This document shows positions 24,085 through 36,083 of a stretch of DNA of 64,000 bases, piece by piece; positions within the stretch are counted from its first letter, which is position 1, and the number at the start of each line of letters is the position of its first letter. The DNA is taken from assembly GCA_036346225.1 (NCBI GenBank), contig JARFIW010001480.1:8835001-8899000 (forward strand). The letters run 5' to 3'. Under the pieces are notes generated by a model. That model saw only the letters and a program-made list of their open reading frames with translations, did not search any database and had not been told where the DNA came from. Origin of the DNA: Platerodrilus igneus (Eukaryota > Arthropoda > Insecta > Coleoptera > Lycidae). A program made the translations under genes and the position numbers.

Positions 24085-25363
24085 TTACAAATTTAATTTT
24101 TCAGATGGTTTGACCACTCTACCACTGTGTGTTGTTATTAGCGGAAAGTTAGAAGGTGTGTCCTCAGACAAGTTAGGTGTTGAGGAACAAGCTTCGTCAG
24201 CTTCACCATTTTGTTCCGGAATGCCTATCTTCTTAACAGAAGTTGGTTGGTGTCCTTTTCGATTCATCTCATCTGAAATGTTATGGCTTTGTTCGGGAAT
24301 TTTTAAAGATCTAAATAATTTCCTATTTCTTCTATATATCCCTTCATCCATCTTTACCATATAGTCGTTATGTTCTAATTCATTGATTACAACGCCCGGT
24401 TTCCAGGATCGAATATCCTGATATACCAAGATTGGCTCATCTTTATGTAACTGTGTCCATTTTTTACATTTCTTGTCATGCAGCTTCTTTTGACCCATTG
24501 ATTGCGTTTCAGCTGTTCTTTTCCTTTTTCCACCAAATACTTCGGACAAAACAAAGATTTAGAAGTAGGTAGGGTTGTGCGTAACCTACGACCCATCAAT
24601 AACTGACTATGAGAAGGTACATTTTGTTTTGTAGTTATATTATAGCTAAGAGTTGCTAGAAATGGATCATTGCCTTCTTCATACGATTTGACAAGTAATC
24701 CTTTTGCTGTTTGTACTGCACGTTGAGCCATTCCATTAGATACAGGATAACACGGGCTTGCTGTTGACAACTCAATAGCATACTAACTTGCAAAAGTTAT
24801 GAATTCTCTTGAGTTAAATGGTGGAACATTATCTGTAAATATTTTCCTGTGGGAGTCCACTTATTGTGAAAACATTTTTGAGACACGATATGACACTCTC
24901 GCCAGTTTTGTATGTAAGTCTATTTACAACAATAAATTTAGAAAAATTATCCACTATTATTATGAAGTTTAATTGTCCCAAGCTTTTGAAATCAATCCCA
25001 ATTTTTTCCCATGGGAGATTTGGTACATTATGCGGCTTCATAGGCTCGCTTGTATTTAGTTTCAAATATTTTTGGCAGGTGATACAGCCTAAAACAGTAT
25101 TTTCTATATGTCATAATGCCAGGCCAAAATACTGAATCTTGAGCTAAATGTTTTGTAGCAACAACACCTTGATATGACTTATGAAGCAAGTCCAAAAATT
25201 CTTGTTTTAAAAAATCTGATATAATAATTCTTTGGTTGTAAAACATTATGTGCTTATGAAGAACAATGTCTTTCTTCAGTGACCAAAATTTCTTGAGGTT
25301 GGGTGGTACATTGCTTTTACATGTCGGCCACCCATGTTGAACATAATACTTAATTTTTTGCAA
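24085..25363 (-). pseudogene. Integrase of the LTR element, in pieces
   Basis: Minus-strand pieces in order: an HHCC-type start LLHKSYQGVVATKHLAQDSV (25028-25363), the core PWEKIGIDFKS and DNFSKFIVV (24829-25065), a second core piece NGMAQRAVQTAKGLLVKS (24387-24770), and a C-terminal region with VYQDIRSWKPGVV and GIYRRNRKLFR (24085-24549). The position that should be the catalytic Glu reads Gln in NGMAQRAV, a single-base change (CAA). Frames are broken at least three times. The protein should be unable to integrate DNA. Confidence 0.9.
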
Positions 25364-25399
25364 AGTACTATCCTACTCAACAGCAATTTGTAAATGTTT

Positions 25400-26777
25400 T
25401 TCATTTTCCGGCGAAGTCGAAATAACTGTATACACCCTTAAGTTATTTTCAAGATATTGAGTATCTACGGTATTACTAGATGGTTCTCTACTTAAAGTAT
25501 CAGGTGTTTGCAATTGTTTACCTAGTACGTACTACAGCTCAAACTTATATCGCAGAAGTCGATAGGTGAGTCGTTGTACTCAAGGAAACATCTCATCCAA
25601 AGGCTTCTTGATCAGACCTAATAACGGTTTATGATCAGTTTGTAACTGAAACGATGAACGTCCAAATACATAAAAATGTTCACACCCATAAACTAAGGCT
25701 AACAGTTCTTTTTCTAGGTGATTGTACCTTTGTTGTGTAGGGGTTAGAGATATTGATGCATATTCTACTGGATGACCCTTTGGAAGATCACAGCCCCAAT
25801 TCCATAAGGACTCGCATCTACAGACAAAACATCTTTAGGATCAAAATAATGCAAAACGGGCACAGAAGTGACTAACTTCTTCAATTTGTTAAACGAATGT
25901 TGCTCATTTTGTGACTACTCCCATACAACATTCTTTGACAACAATTTTCTAAGACAACTTGTTTCCTCTGACAAATTAGGTATAAACTTTGCTAAATAAA
26001 CTACCATTCCAAGAAAGCGTGTAGTTCTTGCTTATTTTTAGGAGGTTTCATGTCTAATATAGCTTTGGTTTTCTTATCATCTGGTTCTATACCTTTAGAA
26101 CTAATCACATGACCTAGAAATTTAACTTGCTTAACAACAAACTTTGACTTTTCTAGATTTAAGGTCAACCCAGATTGAGAAATCTTATATAAAACATTAA
26201 TCAGATTTTTGTTGTGCTCATCTAACGTACATCCAAACACAAGTACATCATCAAAATATGATACTACTCCACTCAAACCACTTAGAGATTCAAACATAAA
26301 TCTTTAAAAAACTTCAGGAAAAGATGATAATCCATAGGGCATCCTAAGATAGCGATAACGCCCAAGGGGTGTGGCAATAGTACATAGTAAGTAACTATTA
26401 TCCTCTAAAGGTATTTACAAAAACGCCGAAGAAGCATCAAGTATTGAAAAATATTGGGCACCAGCAAGTTCTGCAAATAAACTATCTTGTGTAGGAATTT
26501 GAAAAAACTCAAGCTTCACAAATTTATTTAATTCACTAGGGTCCATATACACACGTATATCCTCGTTATTTTTTGAAACTATCACTATGGGATGAACCCA
26601 ATCAGTAGGCTCAGACACTGGAACAATTATCTTATCAGCAATCATTTCATCAAGCTTCTGTTTTACTCTATTTTTTAACACAATTGGTATTTTATGTGCA
26701 GGACTAATACAACTAACAGCATCATCACTAAGAGTAATCTTGTATGTCGTTAATATTTTACCAATACCAGAAAACAC
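25400..26777 (-). pseudogene. Reverse transcriptase and RNase H region
   Basis: The minus strand carries RT fingers KQKLDEMIADKIIVPVSEPT and the LDASSAF block with the first catalytic Asp (26415-26777). After a stop, PLGRYRYLRMPYGLSSFPEV, the YFDDVLVF catalytic pair and FLGHVISSKGIEPDDKK (26001-26297) follow. RNase H text continues to about 25600 without a long open frame. The catalytic Asp residues are retained, but stops near 26410 and 26300 break the polyprotein. Confidence 0.88.
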
Positions 26778-26789
26778 GTTTTTGTAATG

Positions 26790-28075
26790 CTAAAGAATAT
26801 CCTTGACCGTCTGTAATTCATTGTTACTAGTAATGGGTATCTGTGTAGAAACTTCTTGCACATCAATGTCTGGCAGAATTCCCAATGTCTTAGCTGCACC
26901 TAACCCTAAAATCGAGGATGGTGTTTTGGTGCTAAGTACATAAAAGGATAGCCACTTATACCGATTATTAAAACTACACCAGAGTTCTATTTGTCCCATT
27001 ACCCCAATGGTATGACCAGAATATGAAGTTAACGATGAAGTAGGCTTTAAAAGTTTATTTATACCAATGTTTAAACTACTAAAATCCCACAAGTTTAAAA
27101 TATTCACTTGACTACCAGTGTCAATTTTTACTTTTATAGTAGAACTAGCAACAGTGAGTATTTCAAACGACTCAACCGCACTAACTATACATGCAGAACT
27201 AGAATTATTTTGTGTGATTGTCCATACAATATTCTTTTCATGCTCAACATCAGATTTAGTAACAACTGTCTCCAATTCATCAATATCATGAACATTTTTA
27301 TTGCGACAAAGTTTCCTATAATGTCCTTTTTGTTTATGTCGACTACAGTAACAATTGTATGCTGGACATTTGCTTTTAGCATGTTGTAAACCACAAAATT
27401 TACACAGGTCATTGTTTTCACCATTATTCCAATTACCAGTATGTTGTGACCTGTTTAACGTTTTCTGTACATGTTTTGTAGCACTAGCAGAATTCCCAGC
27501 CAAATGTACATGCTTATTTATAACTGTATTTACTTGCACTGCATTGGGTTTATTATCATTTAAAATTTCTCTTTGTTTCTGTGCACTACTTTCTAAAGAT
27601 CGACAAATAGATACAGCTTTTGCTAAAGTTAGATCACTTTCTTGCAATAATTTTTCCTGCATTTTTGGATCTTTAATCCCTTAAACAATACGATCCATAA
27701 TCATAGTATCTTTTTCTTTGAATTCACACGAACTTGACAATTGTTTCAAGGCAGTTAAAAATTGGTCAAAGGTTTCTCCAATTTGTTGATCACGTTTAAA
27801 GAATTTATAATGCTCGTAGACCAAGTTTTTGATAGGATTACAGTAGCTTTCAAATTTAGCAAGCACTACATCCAAACTTTCCTTGTCTTCAGCCGGACCA
27901 AATTCAAATGTATTATATATTTGTATAGCTTCATCTCCTAATTGATTCAGTAGAAGAGCTACCTTGATATTGTCAGGTTTAGCACCTTTACCGCTAGCAA
28001 GCAAATACAAATTAAATTTTTGCTTCCACAATTTCCATCAAAAATCATTTCATTAGGAGGCTTCACTTTCGACAT
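26790..28075 (-). pseudogene. Gag and protease of the LTR element
   Basis: The ATG at 28075 begins MSKVKPPNEMIFDGN. After a small indel the gag continues WKQKFNLYLLASGKGAKPDN to 27681, where a TAA replaces a sense codon in DRIV*GIKDPK. It resumes to 26790 with two cysteine clusters (CKFCGLQHAKSKC and CYCSRHKQKGHYRKLC), the latter CCHC-like. The aspartic protease motif VKIDTGSQVNIL follows at about 27115. The lesions are few, so the copy is only moderately old. Confidence 0.88.
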
Positions 28076-28233
28076 AGCTATTCCTGCGCGTATTTTTCAA
28101 GTTACACACCTTAATGAAAATGTTGCTATTTTTAATTTTTTATTTAAAGTCAGAGTCCCCTAACCTCTTTTTTATTTTTCGTAAACACGTGCTTATGACC
28201 TACTTCAACACGATTTTTAACCAGCTGCCACCA

Positions 28234-28452
28234 TGTCATGTATTTTATTTTGATGTGGTGTTTCTTAGTAGTAGCGTTGAGGCAGTTTATCGAGGAAATA
28301 GAAACACGAGAGAGCTTAAATATTTTTATTAAACATGCCAGCTCATATATATGATCGAGCACCGTACAGCATGGATATGTCGCTACTGCCATCCCCCGGT
28401 TGAACATACATTACTCAATGGCACAAGGGCGCGCTTCATAGAATATATCACA
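28234..28452 (-). repeat. 5' LTR (right)
   Basis: 219 bp, TG...CA bounded, matching the left LTR. It is followed on the plus strand by the target duplication GGTAT (28453-28457), after which mariner coding sequence resumes. Confidence 0.93.
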
Positions 28453-28457
28453 GGTAT

Positions 28458-28917
28458 AAGATTCAACTTCTGCATAAAATCAAGCCCAATGACAAAGTGA
28501 AAAGATTCGATTTAGCAGTCTACATTTTGAACAGGATTGAAGAAAATGAGAACTTCCTAGAAAATGTTATGTTTTCAGATGAGGCGACTTTTCATGTAAG
28601 TGGGTCTTTCAACTGACACAACTGTAGGACTTGAGGGTCTGAGTCACCACATGAATTCATAGAACATCAGCGAGACTTTCCCAAAGTCGATGTTTGGTTT
28701 GGAGCCGAGATCTGACTCCACTAGATTTCTTTTCTTGGGGTCATGTAAAAAACATTGTTTATTCTGAGAAGATCCGTGACATTGCTCATTTGAGGGAGGG
28801 GATTGTTGCAGCTGTAGCATTCGTCATGCCTGATATGCTGCTGAATATCTGGGAAGAAACTGATTATCGTTCAGACATGGCCAGGGCAACAAATGGTGCA
28901 CATATAGAACTTTGTTA
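28458..28917 (+). pseudogene. Mariner-type transposase, 3' half, core deleted
   Basis: Text resumes KIQLLHKIKPNDKVKRFDL and NVMFSDEATFHVSGSFN, where the first catalytic Asp lies in SDEATF, then breaks at a TGA. After PKVDVWFG the sequence jumps to SRDLTPLDFFSWGHVKNIVY and ends MPDMLLNIWEETDYRSD then ATNGAHIELC at 28917. The segment with the second catalytic Asp is deleted near 28710, so this copy could not have been active after that deletion. Confidence 0.82.
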
Positions 28918-29030
28918 GGTATCCAAAAAACTATATATAGGCCAGTCGAGAAGGAGATTGTGAGTGAAATAAATGGGGGCAAGCTGCAATAACTTTTGAA
29001 CTCTTTTTTTAAATGTTTTTTACAGTATAC

Positions 29031-29180
29031 TAAGTTTGCACGGTCTGTCTATGCTGGATTTGGTCGTTATATTGGAAAACGGACAATAAAAGTGTTGCTT
29101 TTACGATCTTTTATAAATAACTCGGCCTGGATTCACTTTATCCAAAATTTTTAGGTAACCAAAAATAAAACATAATATTC
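29031..29180 (+). repeat. Left terminal inverted repeat of the Academ-like element
   Basis: TTTGCACGGT, ATAAATAACTCGG, GATTCACTTTA and AACCAAAAATAAA occur in order and reappear in inverted form at 34190-34030, with substitutions and small gaps between them. The outer end reads TAAGTTTGCACGG; the other end reads GTAAATTTGCACGG in inverted form. Confidence 0.7.
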
Positions 29181-29500
29181 TACCTTAAAAACGTTTTTTT
29201 TTTCTACACCCGTTTCCTCACCACCTTGCAGTAGGGCACGCGCTGCATTTGTTTTTCTTTTCAATTGGCTTCTCCAATAAGCCTAATCCACTGTGTTACT
29301 TTAAATACGATTAATAATAACGATCACTTTTATTTTATTATTTGATTTGACGTATAAGATTGGTCAATAAGCTCGTCAGTCAACTAATTTATCTTCTGGT
29401 TGTTATTCTTCTGTTTCAGTCTATATATCAATCTCATCGATGTTTTCTTCAGAAATTTTGTCGTCTAGCTGCGAGTCAATTTCTTCATCGTCTGATCCTT

Positions 29501-30610
29501 CTATGATGGTTGCCGGATTTGAACATGTTTTCTTTCACATGACCTACACACTACTGAACACCGCAACCCTGCTTTTTTGCAGCTGCATGGGACATTACAA
29601 CCTTTTGTGCAACTGCAAGAAATTATTTTTAATATTTCTTGGGGAGCGGCGTCTTGCAACATAGAAATTGGGCCATTTGATGATTCTTTCCAATCCCAAT
29701 CAGTAGGCGATTTTTCATTACCGTACCACTGTTGAACTTGTTGGTAGGTATGAAGGGAATGCATGCAAGCTGCATCTTCGGTTGGAGTAAGGGATGCAAG
29801 ATTGAATAAGCTCTTTGTTATAGATTGAACAAAGCATTGGTATCTATAATTGTGTAATGACGTCTTGTTGTTTTTCGCCCTATAAAGTGCCATTATAAAT
29901 TAAATTCCAGCTTTAGTAATGGCTTCTGAATTGGCATTACGGTCTTTATAACATTCAGTGACTGATTGCAGGGTTGCTTGATTTTTTAAAACTTTATTTT
30001 GCCTTGTCTGTAAAATGCCGAAGTGGTATCGCACCCACTAAATGCATGTAAAAATAAAATGTTTTCTGTCACAGCCCTTTCTAACTTTGCTGTCTCGGGC
30101 AAGTATAGTGTGTTTTCGGATTTTCCTTTTCCTTGCTTCAAGAAGTAAATATTGTTGTATGATTCACATAGGCCAGTAAGAATAACCAACAAATCAACGT
30201 CTTCACCTACTACAATTACTGATTTAAATGTGTTTGATATCTCAAGCGCCGTATTGATTATTAAAGTGTCAGCACCTTCAGAAGCCTGTTTATTTTAAAA
30301 CCTTTTAGACAACAAAGAAACGACCCTGCTTTTATTAGTTTCATTTGCCAGAAATTTAGCTCGTGTTGTAGTGGTTTTCATGGTCTCATCAAAAACTACT
30401 TCAGCTGTAGAACAATTTGTCATTTGGCGTAAGCGTTCAGCACATTTTGTCGATTTTACGTTGCTTGTGACTGGATATCCGTCAAAAACAACAAGGCGTT
30501 TGTCATGTATTGCTTTTCAACATACTCAACAAATTTATCTAGAATAGCTGAATATAATTCTTGTTGATGCCAACAACTCTATAAGAAACCCTCCATCAAT
30601 TACATATAAT
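29501..30610 (-). pseudogene. XPG/FEN-like nuclease and CXC region of the Academ-like protein
   Basis: The minus strand shows YVIDGGFL (about 30595), VVFDGYP (about 30490), FLANETNKSRVVSLL (about 30330), GADTLIINTALEIS (about 30265) and VVGEDVDLLVIL (about 30200). The acidic positions and order are those of an N-/I-region nuclease of the XPG/FEN/PIN-like class. HAFSGCDTTSAFYRQGK follows (about 30040). The C-terminus (29501-29893) ends in a tesmin/TSO1-like cluster, CSCTKGCNVPCSCKKAGLRC then CRSC. Several frames are joined by shifts. One acidic residue expected before ADTLI appears replaced by Gly. Confidence 0.65.
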
Positions 30611-33600
30611 TGGTCTGTAAAAGTAATGTTTTTTTGAAACTGGTAAATATTTGATATAGGTTGGATTTTTTTGTTTTTCGCATTCCTCCAGCGTCAAAAA
30701 TAGAGAGCGGATAAGGAGAAAGCTCATATTGAAAATATTTCTGAAACTGTTCGGATGATTTTTTGGCATATGAAATTCTTTGAAAGAGTAACGTTGGTTG
30801 GCACAATTGTTTTCTAATTTAATTCTCGAATTTATGGATGCAATTGGTACTACTCTTTGTTTCCTGTGAAAGTTAACATTGTGATAGTTACTTGCAACAA
30901 TACTTTCATCATTGACATACCAATCGCATATGCATTGTGACAATTGATTTTTTCATCTCCCACCACTCCTGTGCTTATAGACATAATGACTTTGGTATAT
31001 GAAAAAAGTGAATGTGCTAAAATCCAGCCTACAAAGTTTTGGATATCCATATTGTCTTTTTTTATGCGCGAAGATCTGCTATTAACGTGTTATTCAGAAG
31101 TAACAAATGACGTACTACAGTATTCTTCCATTTGATCCAATACGGCAGAAAGAACAGGCATCCCAAGAATCCATTTTGCCAATGTAGAGTCGGTGATTCC
31201 ACGACCGTGGGTTAGGCCTTCACAACTTTTTATTGACCTCATAAGTGTCTGTTCAATCGTCATATCTGACCAAATCCCAGACCATAATTTTTCAGAACGT
31301 CTTATGGTAAACATTCCGTTTTTAACAAATTTGAAATATTTCACAGGATTTAAGTTGTCTTTTAGTTTAAGCATATCTTGCAAATAAAGATGGCAGGATT
31401 TTGCATACAGAAATAGGCCTCTGAAGTGGAAATAGGCAGCATTTTTTTGGCACATTGCAGGTGCAAGTCCCAATTTCCTGTACGTTCAGCCTCGACAAAT
31501 TTTTTAACTAGAGTAACCATGTTAAAATACGGTACCCATAGTTTAACAGTTAGGCCAATATCTTGCAACTTGTTTAAACTTTTACCAAATTTTAGTAAGA
31601 CCTGCTTAAATGATTCTTTTTCCAAGTCATCACAGAAGACAGGATTCTCGATATCTACCAAACTTTTATCAACCAATTCCCATTCTTCTGTAGTAAAATG
31701 GATCTCATTAAATACAATTTGAGCCAAAGCAGCATGAGTTAGAAAATGCGCTCTCAGGGCTTTTGCATAAGCGTGGCTTGTTAACATCTTTTCCACAGAC
31801 GCAGCTGCATATGCAATCTCGAATAGTTCATTCAGTCCACTTCCGTTCATAATGTAACCAATTGCTCCCATAAAGGATATGTAAGTGAAATTCTCAAAGC
31901 CTTATCACAATTTCATTTGACTCAGGGTTGGAGTAAATTGATTCATCGATGTCGTGTGCCTTAATATAAAGGTGCTGGTCAAAGGTTATAATACAAATTT
32001 CTTGTTTCAAAGACTTACATTTTTCTGTGGCGATAAGAAGTGCGGTGTGTATTGTGTCATAGTCTGCAGGAGGAGCATTAATAAACGGCAAGTAAAGAAT
32101 GAGTGATGTAAAATAAGTTTGTTTTGCCGTTGCTTTTTCCATATACCCATTCCATCCAGGAATGTGTGGCATGTTTTGCCATTTTCCATACAGCCAAAGA
32201 AAGTCGCAATCGCAGATCAGAACCTCATTTGATATATTAGTTTCCTCATTAAGATTTTCGATTTTAATATTTATTAACCCAGCGTTACTGGGTTTTTGCA
32301 ATATTTTTATAGGTACATGTCCTATATGACCAATGTTAACTGCGGTAGGAATTTTTTTTAACCTTGAAATTCTGCCTACTTTAAAAACAGCCTTTAAGGG
32401 AGTGATAGCTTGAATTCCACCCATAGCATGGAAAGTATTTAGGCCATCAATTGTGCAAATATTTACATCTGCGTTATCAAATACAAATTGGCAGAATGCT
32501 TCTTCAGTCGCTGAAATTAGTGGTTGTTGCAAAGCCGACATCTGGAACAAAGCTGCTTCGTCATATGATGAACAAAAACCTAAAACAAAAAGTACATTTA
32601 TGAGGTGCTTGGAACCAAACTTTTGATTAATAAACGACGCAAGACCGACTTGCAACCCAGATTAAAAGGACTTGGGTTTTGCTGCTGCAATAATAGCATG
32701 TGAGATAGCTGTACATTTTTTCTCTAATTTTTTAGTTCCACTTCGTTTGTTTTTCATTATGATGGTTTGAAGCAGGCAATTGAAAGTTGGCGGAATATCC
32801 TCTTTTATGACCTTTAAAAAATTATCAGCTTGTGGATATTGCTGGATATCATACGTTTTTAGTCTTATATCTTCAATAATAATTTCTGCTGCGGCTTTCA
32901 CTATTCTCACGCGTTCTTCTTGTTCGTCTTTCTTTTGTTCAGAATACCATGCTTTTGTTAATATTTATTTGCCTGTGTCTTTGAAACAAATGATAGGCCT
33001 TGCTTTAGGAACTGTACTTATTGTAATTTGTTCTTTGTATCTTTCTATTAATTTCGTTGATATTGTTTTTGTAGTGGGTAGGTCGCCTTCGTATCCTTCA
33101 AACAAGTCTTCGAACGAAAATGGGCATTCATCACGATCGGTTTCCAAAAAATTGTATGCGTATGTCATTGCATCTGATGTTTTTGTTTGTTCCGGTCGAC
33201 CACGTTTACGTCTATTTTGAACTCTATAAAAACTCTTCATACAAATCCGATGGTACCTGGCTTCTACAGCAACCAGGTCAAAAGTTTTGATGTGCAATAC
33301 CACTTTGTTGCTCCATTCGTCTTTTCTTTTCCTAGCACATCCCAAAACGGTATCTTTCATCGTCATTGTTTCAACACGTTGCACTATATCACGTTTTCTA
33401 TCTCGCTTTTTACACTCTTTCTTTAAAAATGTTTTAGCAGCGTTTTGAGCACAAAATAAACAATTCTTTCTAAAATCAAAACCGACAACATCTCTTTTTA
33501 AACTAGACGCTTCAGCTAATTTTTGGCTTGATTTTTATTAATGCTTCCTCAGATCTATCTTTGTGCACACTTTACGGCATGCTTGGTGCTGAAGTACATT

Positions 33601-33797
33601 TTAAATGTTTTAAAAGAGCATGTTTACTGTCACGCATTTTAAGACTGAAAGATTTCAGGATATGTAATCCTCTTTCTTTCACTTCGCAAATCTGTCCTTC
33701 TAACAAATTTCCCTCACAAATAAAACATATGTCGCGACTGGCCATATTTTCAAAACATTCAGCACTATCACAAGTTACAAAATTTTATATCGCCTAA
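30596..33797 (-). pseudogene. N-terminal and middle part of the Academ-like protein
   Basis: Pieces run from an N-terminal Cys/His cluster (DICFICE, then VH-CRKVYT-like in the duplicate) at 33510-33797, through YHRICMKSFYRVQNRRKRGR (32965-33384) and a helical piece (32662-32910). FVFDNADVNICTIDGLNTFH (31894-32655) and LFEIAYAAASVEKMLTSHAY (31362-31871) follow, then FTIRRSEKLWSGIWSDMTIE and LTHGRGITDSTLAKWILGMP (31090-31473), to PLSIFDAGGMRKTKKS (30600-30806). At least six stops or shifts separate them. The protein family is widespread and multicopy in invertebrates, with unknown biochemistry in this region. Confidence 0.7.
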
Positions 33798-34029
33798 TCT
33801 GCATACAATGCGTGTCGCTTGCGATAATGTACTAAACTAAAAGAAGAGCAAAGATGACCGTTAGCTTTAATCTTTGTACGTACACAGGACCGTCAGCACG
33901 GTGCGGCACCGCCCAGTGGCCGGTTGCGCTGCCTGACTGGCTATCTGGAATTGCTAAAACAAATGTAATAGGTTCTAATAATTGTAACTCTACAACAAAT
34001 GCGTTTATGAAATAAATGAATAGAATATT

Positions 34030-34190
34030 TTTGTAGAGAATTTTATGAGCTTTATTTTTGGTTATATGGAAATTTCTTTAAAAGTGAACCCTGACCGAGT
34101 TATTTACAAAAATCGTAAAAATAAAACCTTTTTTGTGTCTTGTTTTAATATGGCGTCCAAGTTTGGGATCGACGAACCGTGCAAATTTAC
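34030..34190 (-). repeat. Right terminal inverted repeat of the Academ-like element
   Basis: The inverse of 29031-29180: GGTTATATGGAAATTT, AAAGTGAACCCTGACCGAG, TTATTTACAAAAATCGTAAA and CCGTGCAAATTTAC. The segmental duplicate at 42.1 kb lacks the outer part because a deletion starts within this repeat. Confidence 0.7.
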
Positions 34191-34193
34191 TAC

Positions 34194-34606
34194 ATCACTA
34201 AAGACATCAAAATAAAGAGATTACAGTATAGTGCAGCTTGCACCCATTTATTTCCGCAATCGCATCCAAAAAACGACCTACCGACTGGCCTAATATGTTT
34301 AATAACTATTATTTTAACTTTACTGTATACAAATAAACCTTTAAATCAAGGAGTTCTTTATAAACTCCCTGTATATCGTGCACCATTTTCTCATACCTTA
34401 GATCATGTCTTATCATCTTATCCTACCTATTTTTTTTTTTACTGTTTTTCATTGACATCTTTCTTTTCTTTTTGTTCTTGACTTTCCCTGTCCATAATAT
34501 CTCCATCAAACGTTTATAGCACCACATTTCAAAAGCTTCTATCTTCAATTCAAAGCGTTATTTATTACACTTCACTGAATACTGAAAACATAAACTGCAG
34601 AATAAA
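34194..34606. other. No recognisable gene; segment absent from the duplicate
   Basis: Together with the outer right inverted repeat, these bases are missing from the duplicate at 42,090, where GTGAACCCTGA is joined directly to AGTTGCTTTCAGA. The ORF at 34179-34481 has no recognisable motif. Confidence 0.5.
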
Positions 34607-35490
34607 AGTTGCTTTCAGATCATAATCTCCCAAATGTGTTCCAAATTTTGAAAAAAAATTCAGCTATAGATAGAAGCCATTAACAAGATCTTTCTTATTT
34701 TTCTTGGTTGTAAAATATAAAAATGTGTACTGTGGACCTCCCAACTTGAATATTATAAATGTGCATCGCTCGTAAGCAAAAAGAAAGTTAACACGACTAA
34801 ATGGCCTTAAATTTAAGAATTATGTTCCTCGCAATGACTTAAATGAGGAAGACTTTTAAGTTAATTGCAAATACCTACATCGTATTTGTTAGTAATATTA
34901 AAGTATTGAAAGACATTCTTCCAAAGTGATCTACTAATTTATAAAATCGTATTTGTAGTCCATACTTACAATGGGTTTTAAATAATAAATTGAAAAATAG
35001 CAAAAGTTTTAAACCAAATCCATACAATAACCATGTACTTCTTTATTTAACGACTATAGTTTCAAATACCAATGTATTCATTCTCAGGTATACTTAAATA
35101 CATATAGATAGTGTGTTTAAGTGTGCTTGTAAATGAATATATTAGTATTCAAAACTATAATCGTTAAATAAAGAATTGGTTATTGTATGGGTTTGGTTTA
35201 AAGTTTTTTATACTTTTCAAATTACTACTAATTTATGTTAACTATACTTTACCAAATGGTCCCTCTGTGCAATTTCTAATCATATCTGATCTCCTGTTTG
35301 CCAGAATTTGAATAATTTATTCCATTTTCCATTTGTATGTGTACAAACATAAATGTTTTTATAGTTTATCTAATGCAGAGGTTGGAAAATTTTTTAGCCG
35401 TTACCCAAAACTATATTTGTCATCATTATGTTTTTGTCCTAGAACTGGTTGAACGCCTACCTCCATTGTTTTCTATTCTGAACTCGCCTA
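34607..35490. repeat. Flank included in the segmental duplication
   Basis: AGTTGCTTTCAGATCATAAT through CGCCTACCTCCATTGTTTTC matches 42,090-42,945 with about one difference in ten to fifteen bases. It includes a LINE 3'-end fragment at 35,430-35,490. No gene is seen in it. Confidence 0.75.
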
Positions 35491-35579
35491 CTTACACTTC
35501 ATGATGAGTTAGCTTCTGATCATGTAGATAATAGCCCACGTCAAAACTTTAAAGTTAATATTTTTTTTAAACATTAGAT

Positions 35580-36083
35580 ACATTCATACAGACGCTGGCA
35601 AGCAGATTTGAAGATTTTCTGAAAATTTGTCAAAAATTCTTTTGTTTAACCACTCAAAAAATTTTAAACGGAGAGGAAAATGAAAACGTTGGTTGTATAT
35701 CAATTCTATTGAAGTTTTACGAAAAATATTTAAATGCTATTAACACAATTGAGGAATATAAATCACTTTGTTCATTTTTTAAAGATGTATCAAAAGATGA
35801 TAAAATTGCCACTGAGGAACTTTTACATTTTTTGTATCGAATAATTTAGAGGCTACCTTTCCCAACATTTCCAAATTGTATAGAATATTTTAACTGTTGG
35901 GACAAACAGTGCAAATGCTGACAGAAACTTTAGTGGTCTTAAACAAATTAAAACATATCTGAGGTCAACTATGCTACAAGAAAGATTAAACAATTTCTCC
36001 ATTTTAAGCATTGAATCTGATCATGCAAAAAAAGTAGATTTTACTGTTATTTTGGATAAGTTTAAGTACTTAAAACCAGGCTG
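35580..36083 (+). pseudogene. hAT transposase C-terminal (dimerisation) region
   Basis: Across two frames the plus strand reads an alpha-helical segment (GCISILLKFYEKYLNAIN and ATEELLHFLYRII), then RNFSGLKQIKTYLRSTMLQE and RLNNFSILSIE, ending KYLKPG before a stop at about 36081. The (E)RxFSxLKxIKTxLRSTMxQxRLxxLSILSIE pattern is the hAT dimerisation domain, of the kind found in ZMYM1-like elements. The upstream catalytic region is absent or unrecognisable. Confidence 0.75.

Larger units (their letters stand above)
23784..28452 (-). mobile_element. Ty3/gypsy LTR retrotransposon, nearly complete, inserted in a mariner
   Basis: This 4669-bp element reads on the minus strand: 5' LTR (28234-28452), gag, zinc knuckle, protease, RT, RNase H, integrase, 3' LTR (23784-24001). 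The ends are TG...CA with a 5-bp target duplication GGTAT. A purine stretch AAGAAGGAGCG lies next to the 3' LTR (about 24002-24012). TGGTGGCAGC follows the 5' LTR as a possible primer-binding site. The order protease-RT-RNase H-integrase is that of Ty3/gypsy. There is no envelope gene. Stops and shifts in every region, plus a changed integrase residue, make it defective. Confidence 0.93.
29028..34193 (-). mobile_element. Academ-like DNA transposon with long terminal inverted repeats
   Basis: An about 5.16-kb unit has diverged inverted ends (29031-29180 and 34030-34190) and a possible 3-bp TAC duplication on both sides. On the minus strand it encodes, in broken frames, a large protein: an N-terminal Cys/His cluster, a long conserved middle region, an XPG/FEN-like nuclease region, and a C-terminal CXC cysteine cluster. 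A nuclease plus cysteine-rich transposase with short target duplication fits what is known of the Academ superfamily, but I cannot confirm the family by comparison. Its right half is duplicated at 37.7-42.1 kb. Confidence 0.55.

Noticed and set aside
27108..27684. Plus-strand ORFs opposite gag of the LTR element
   Set aside because: They are antisense shadows of the gag and protease frames.
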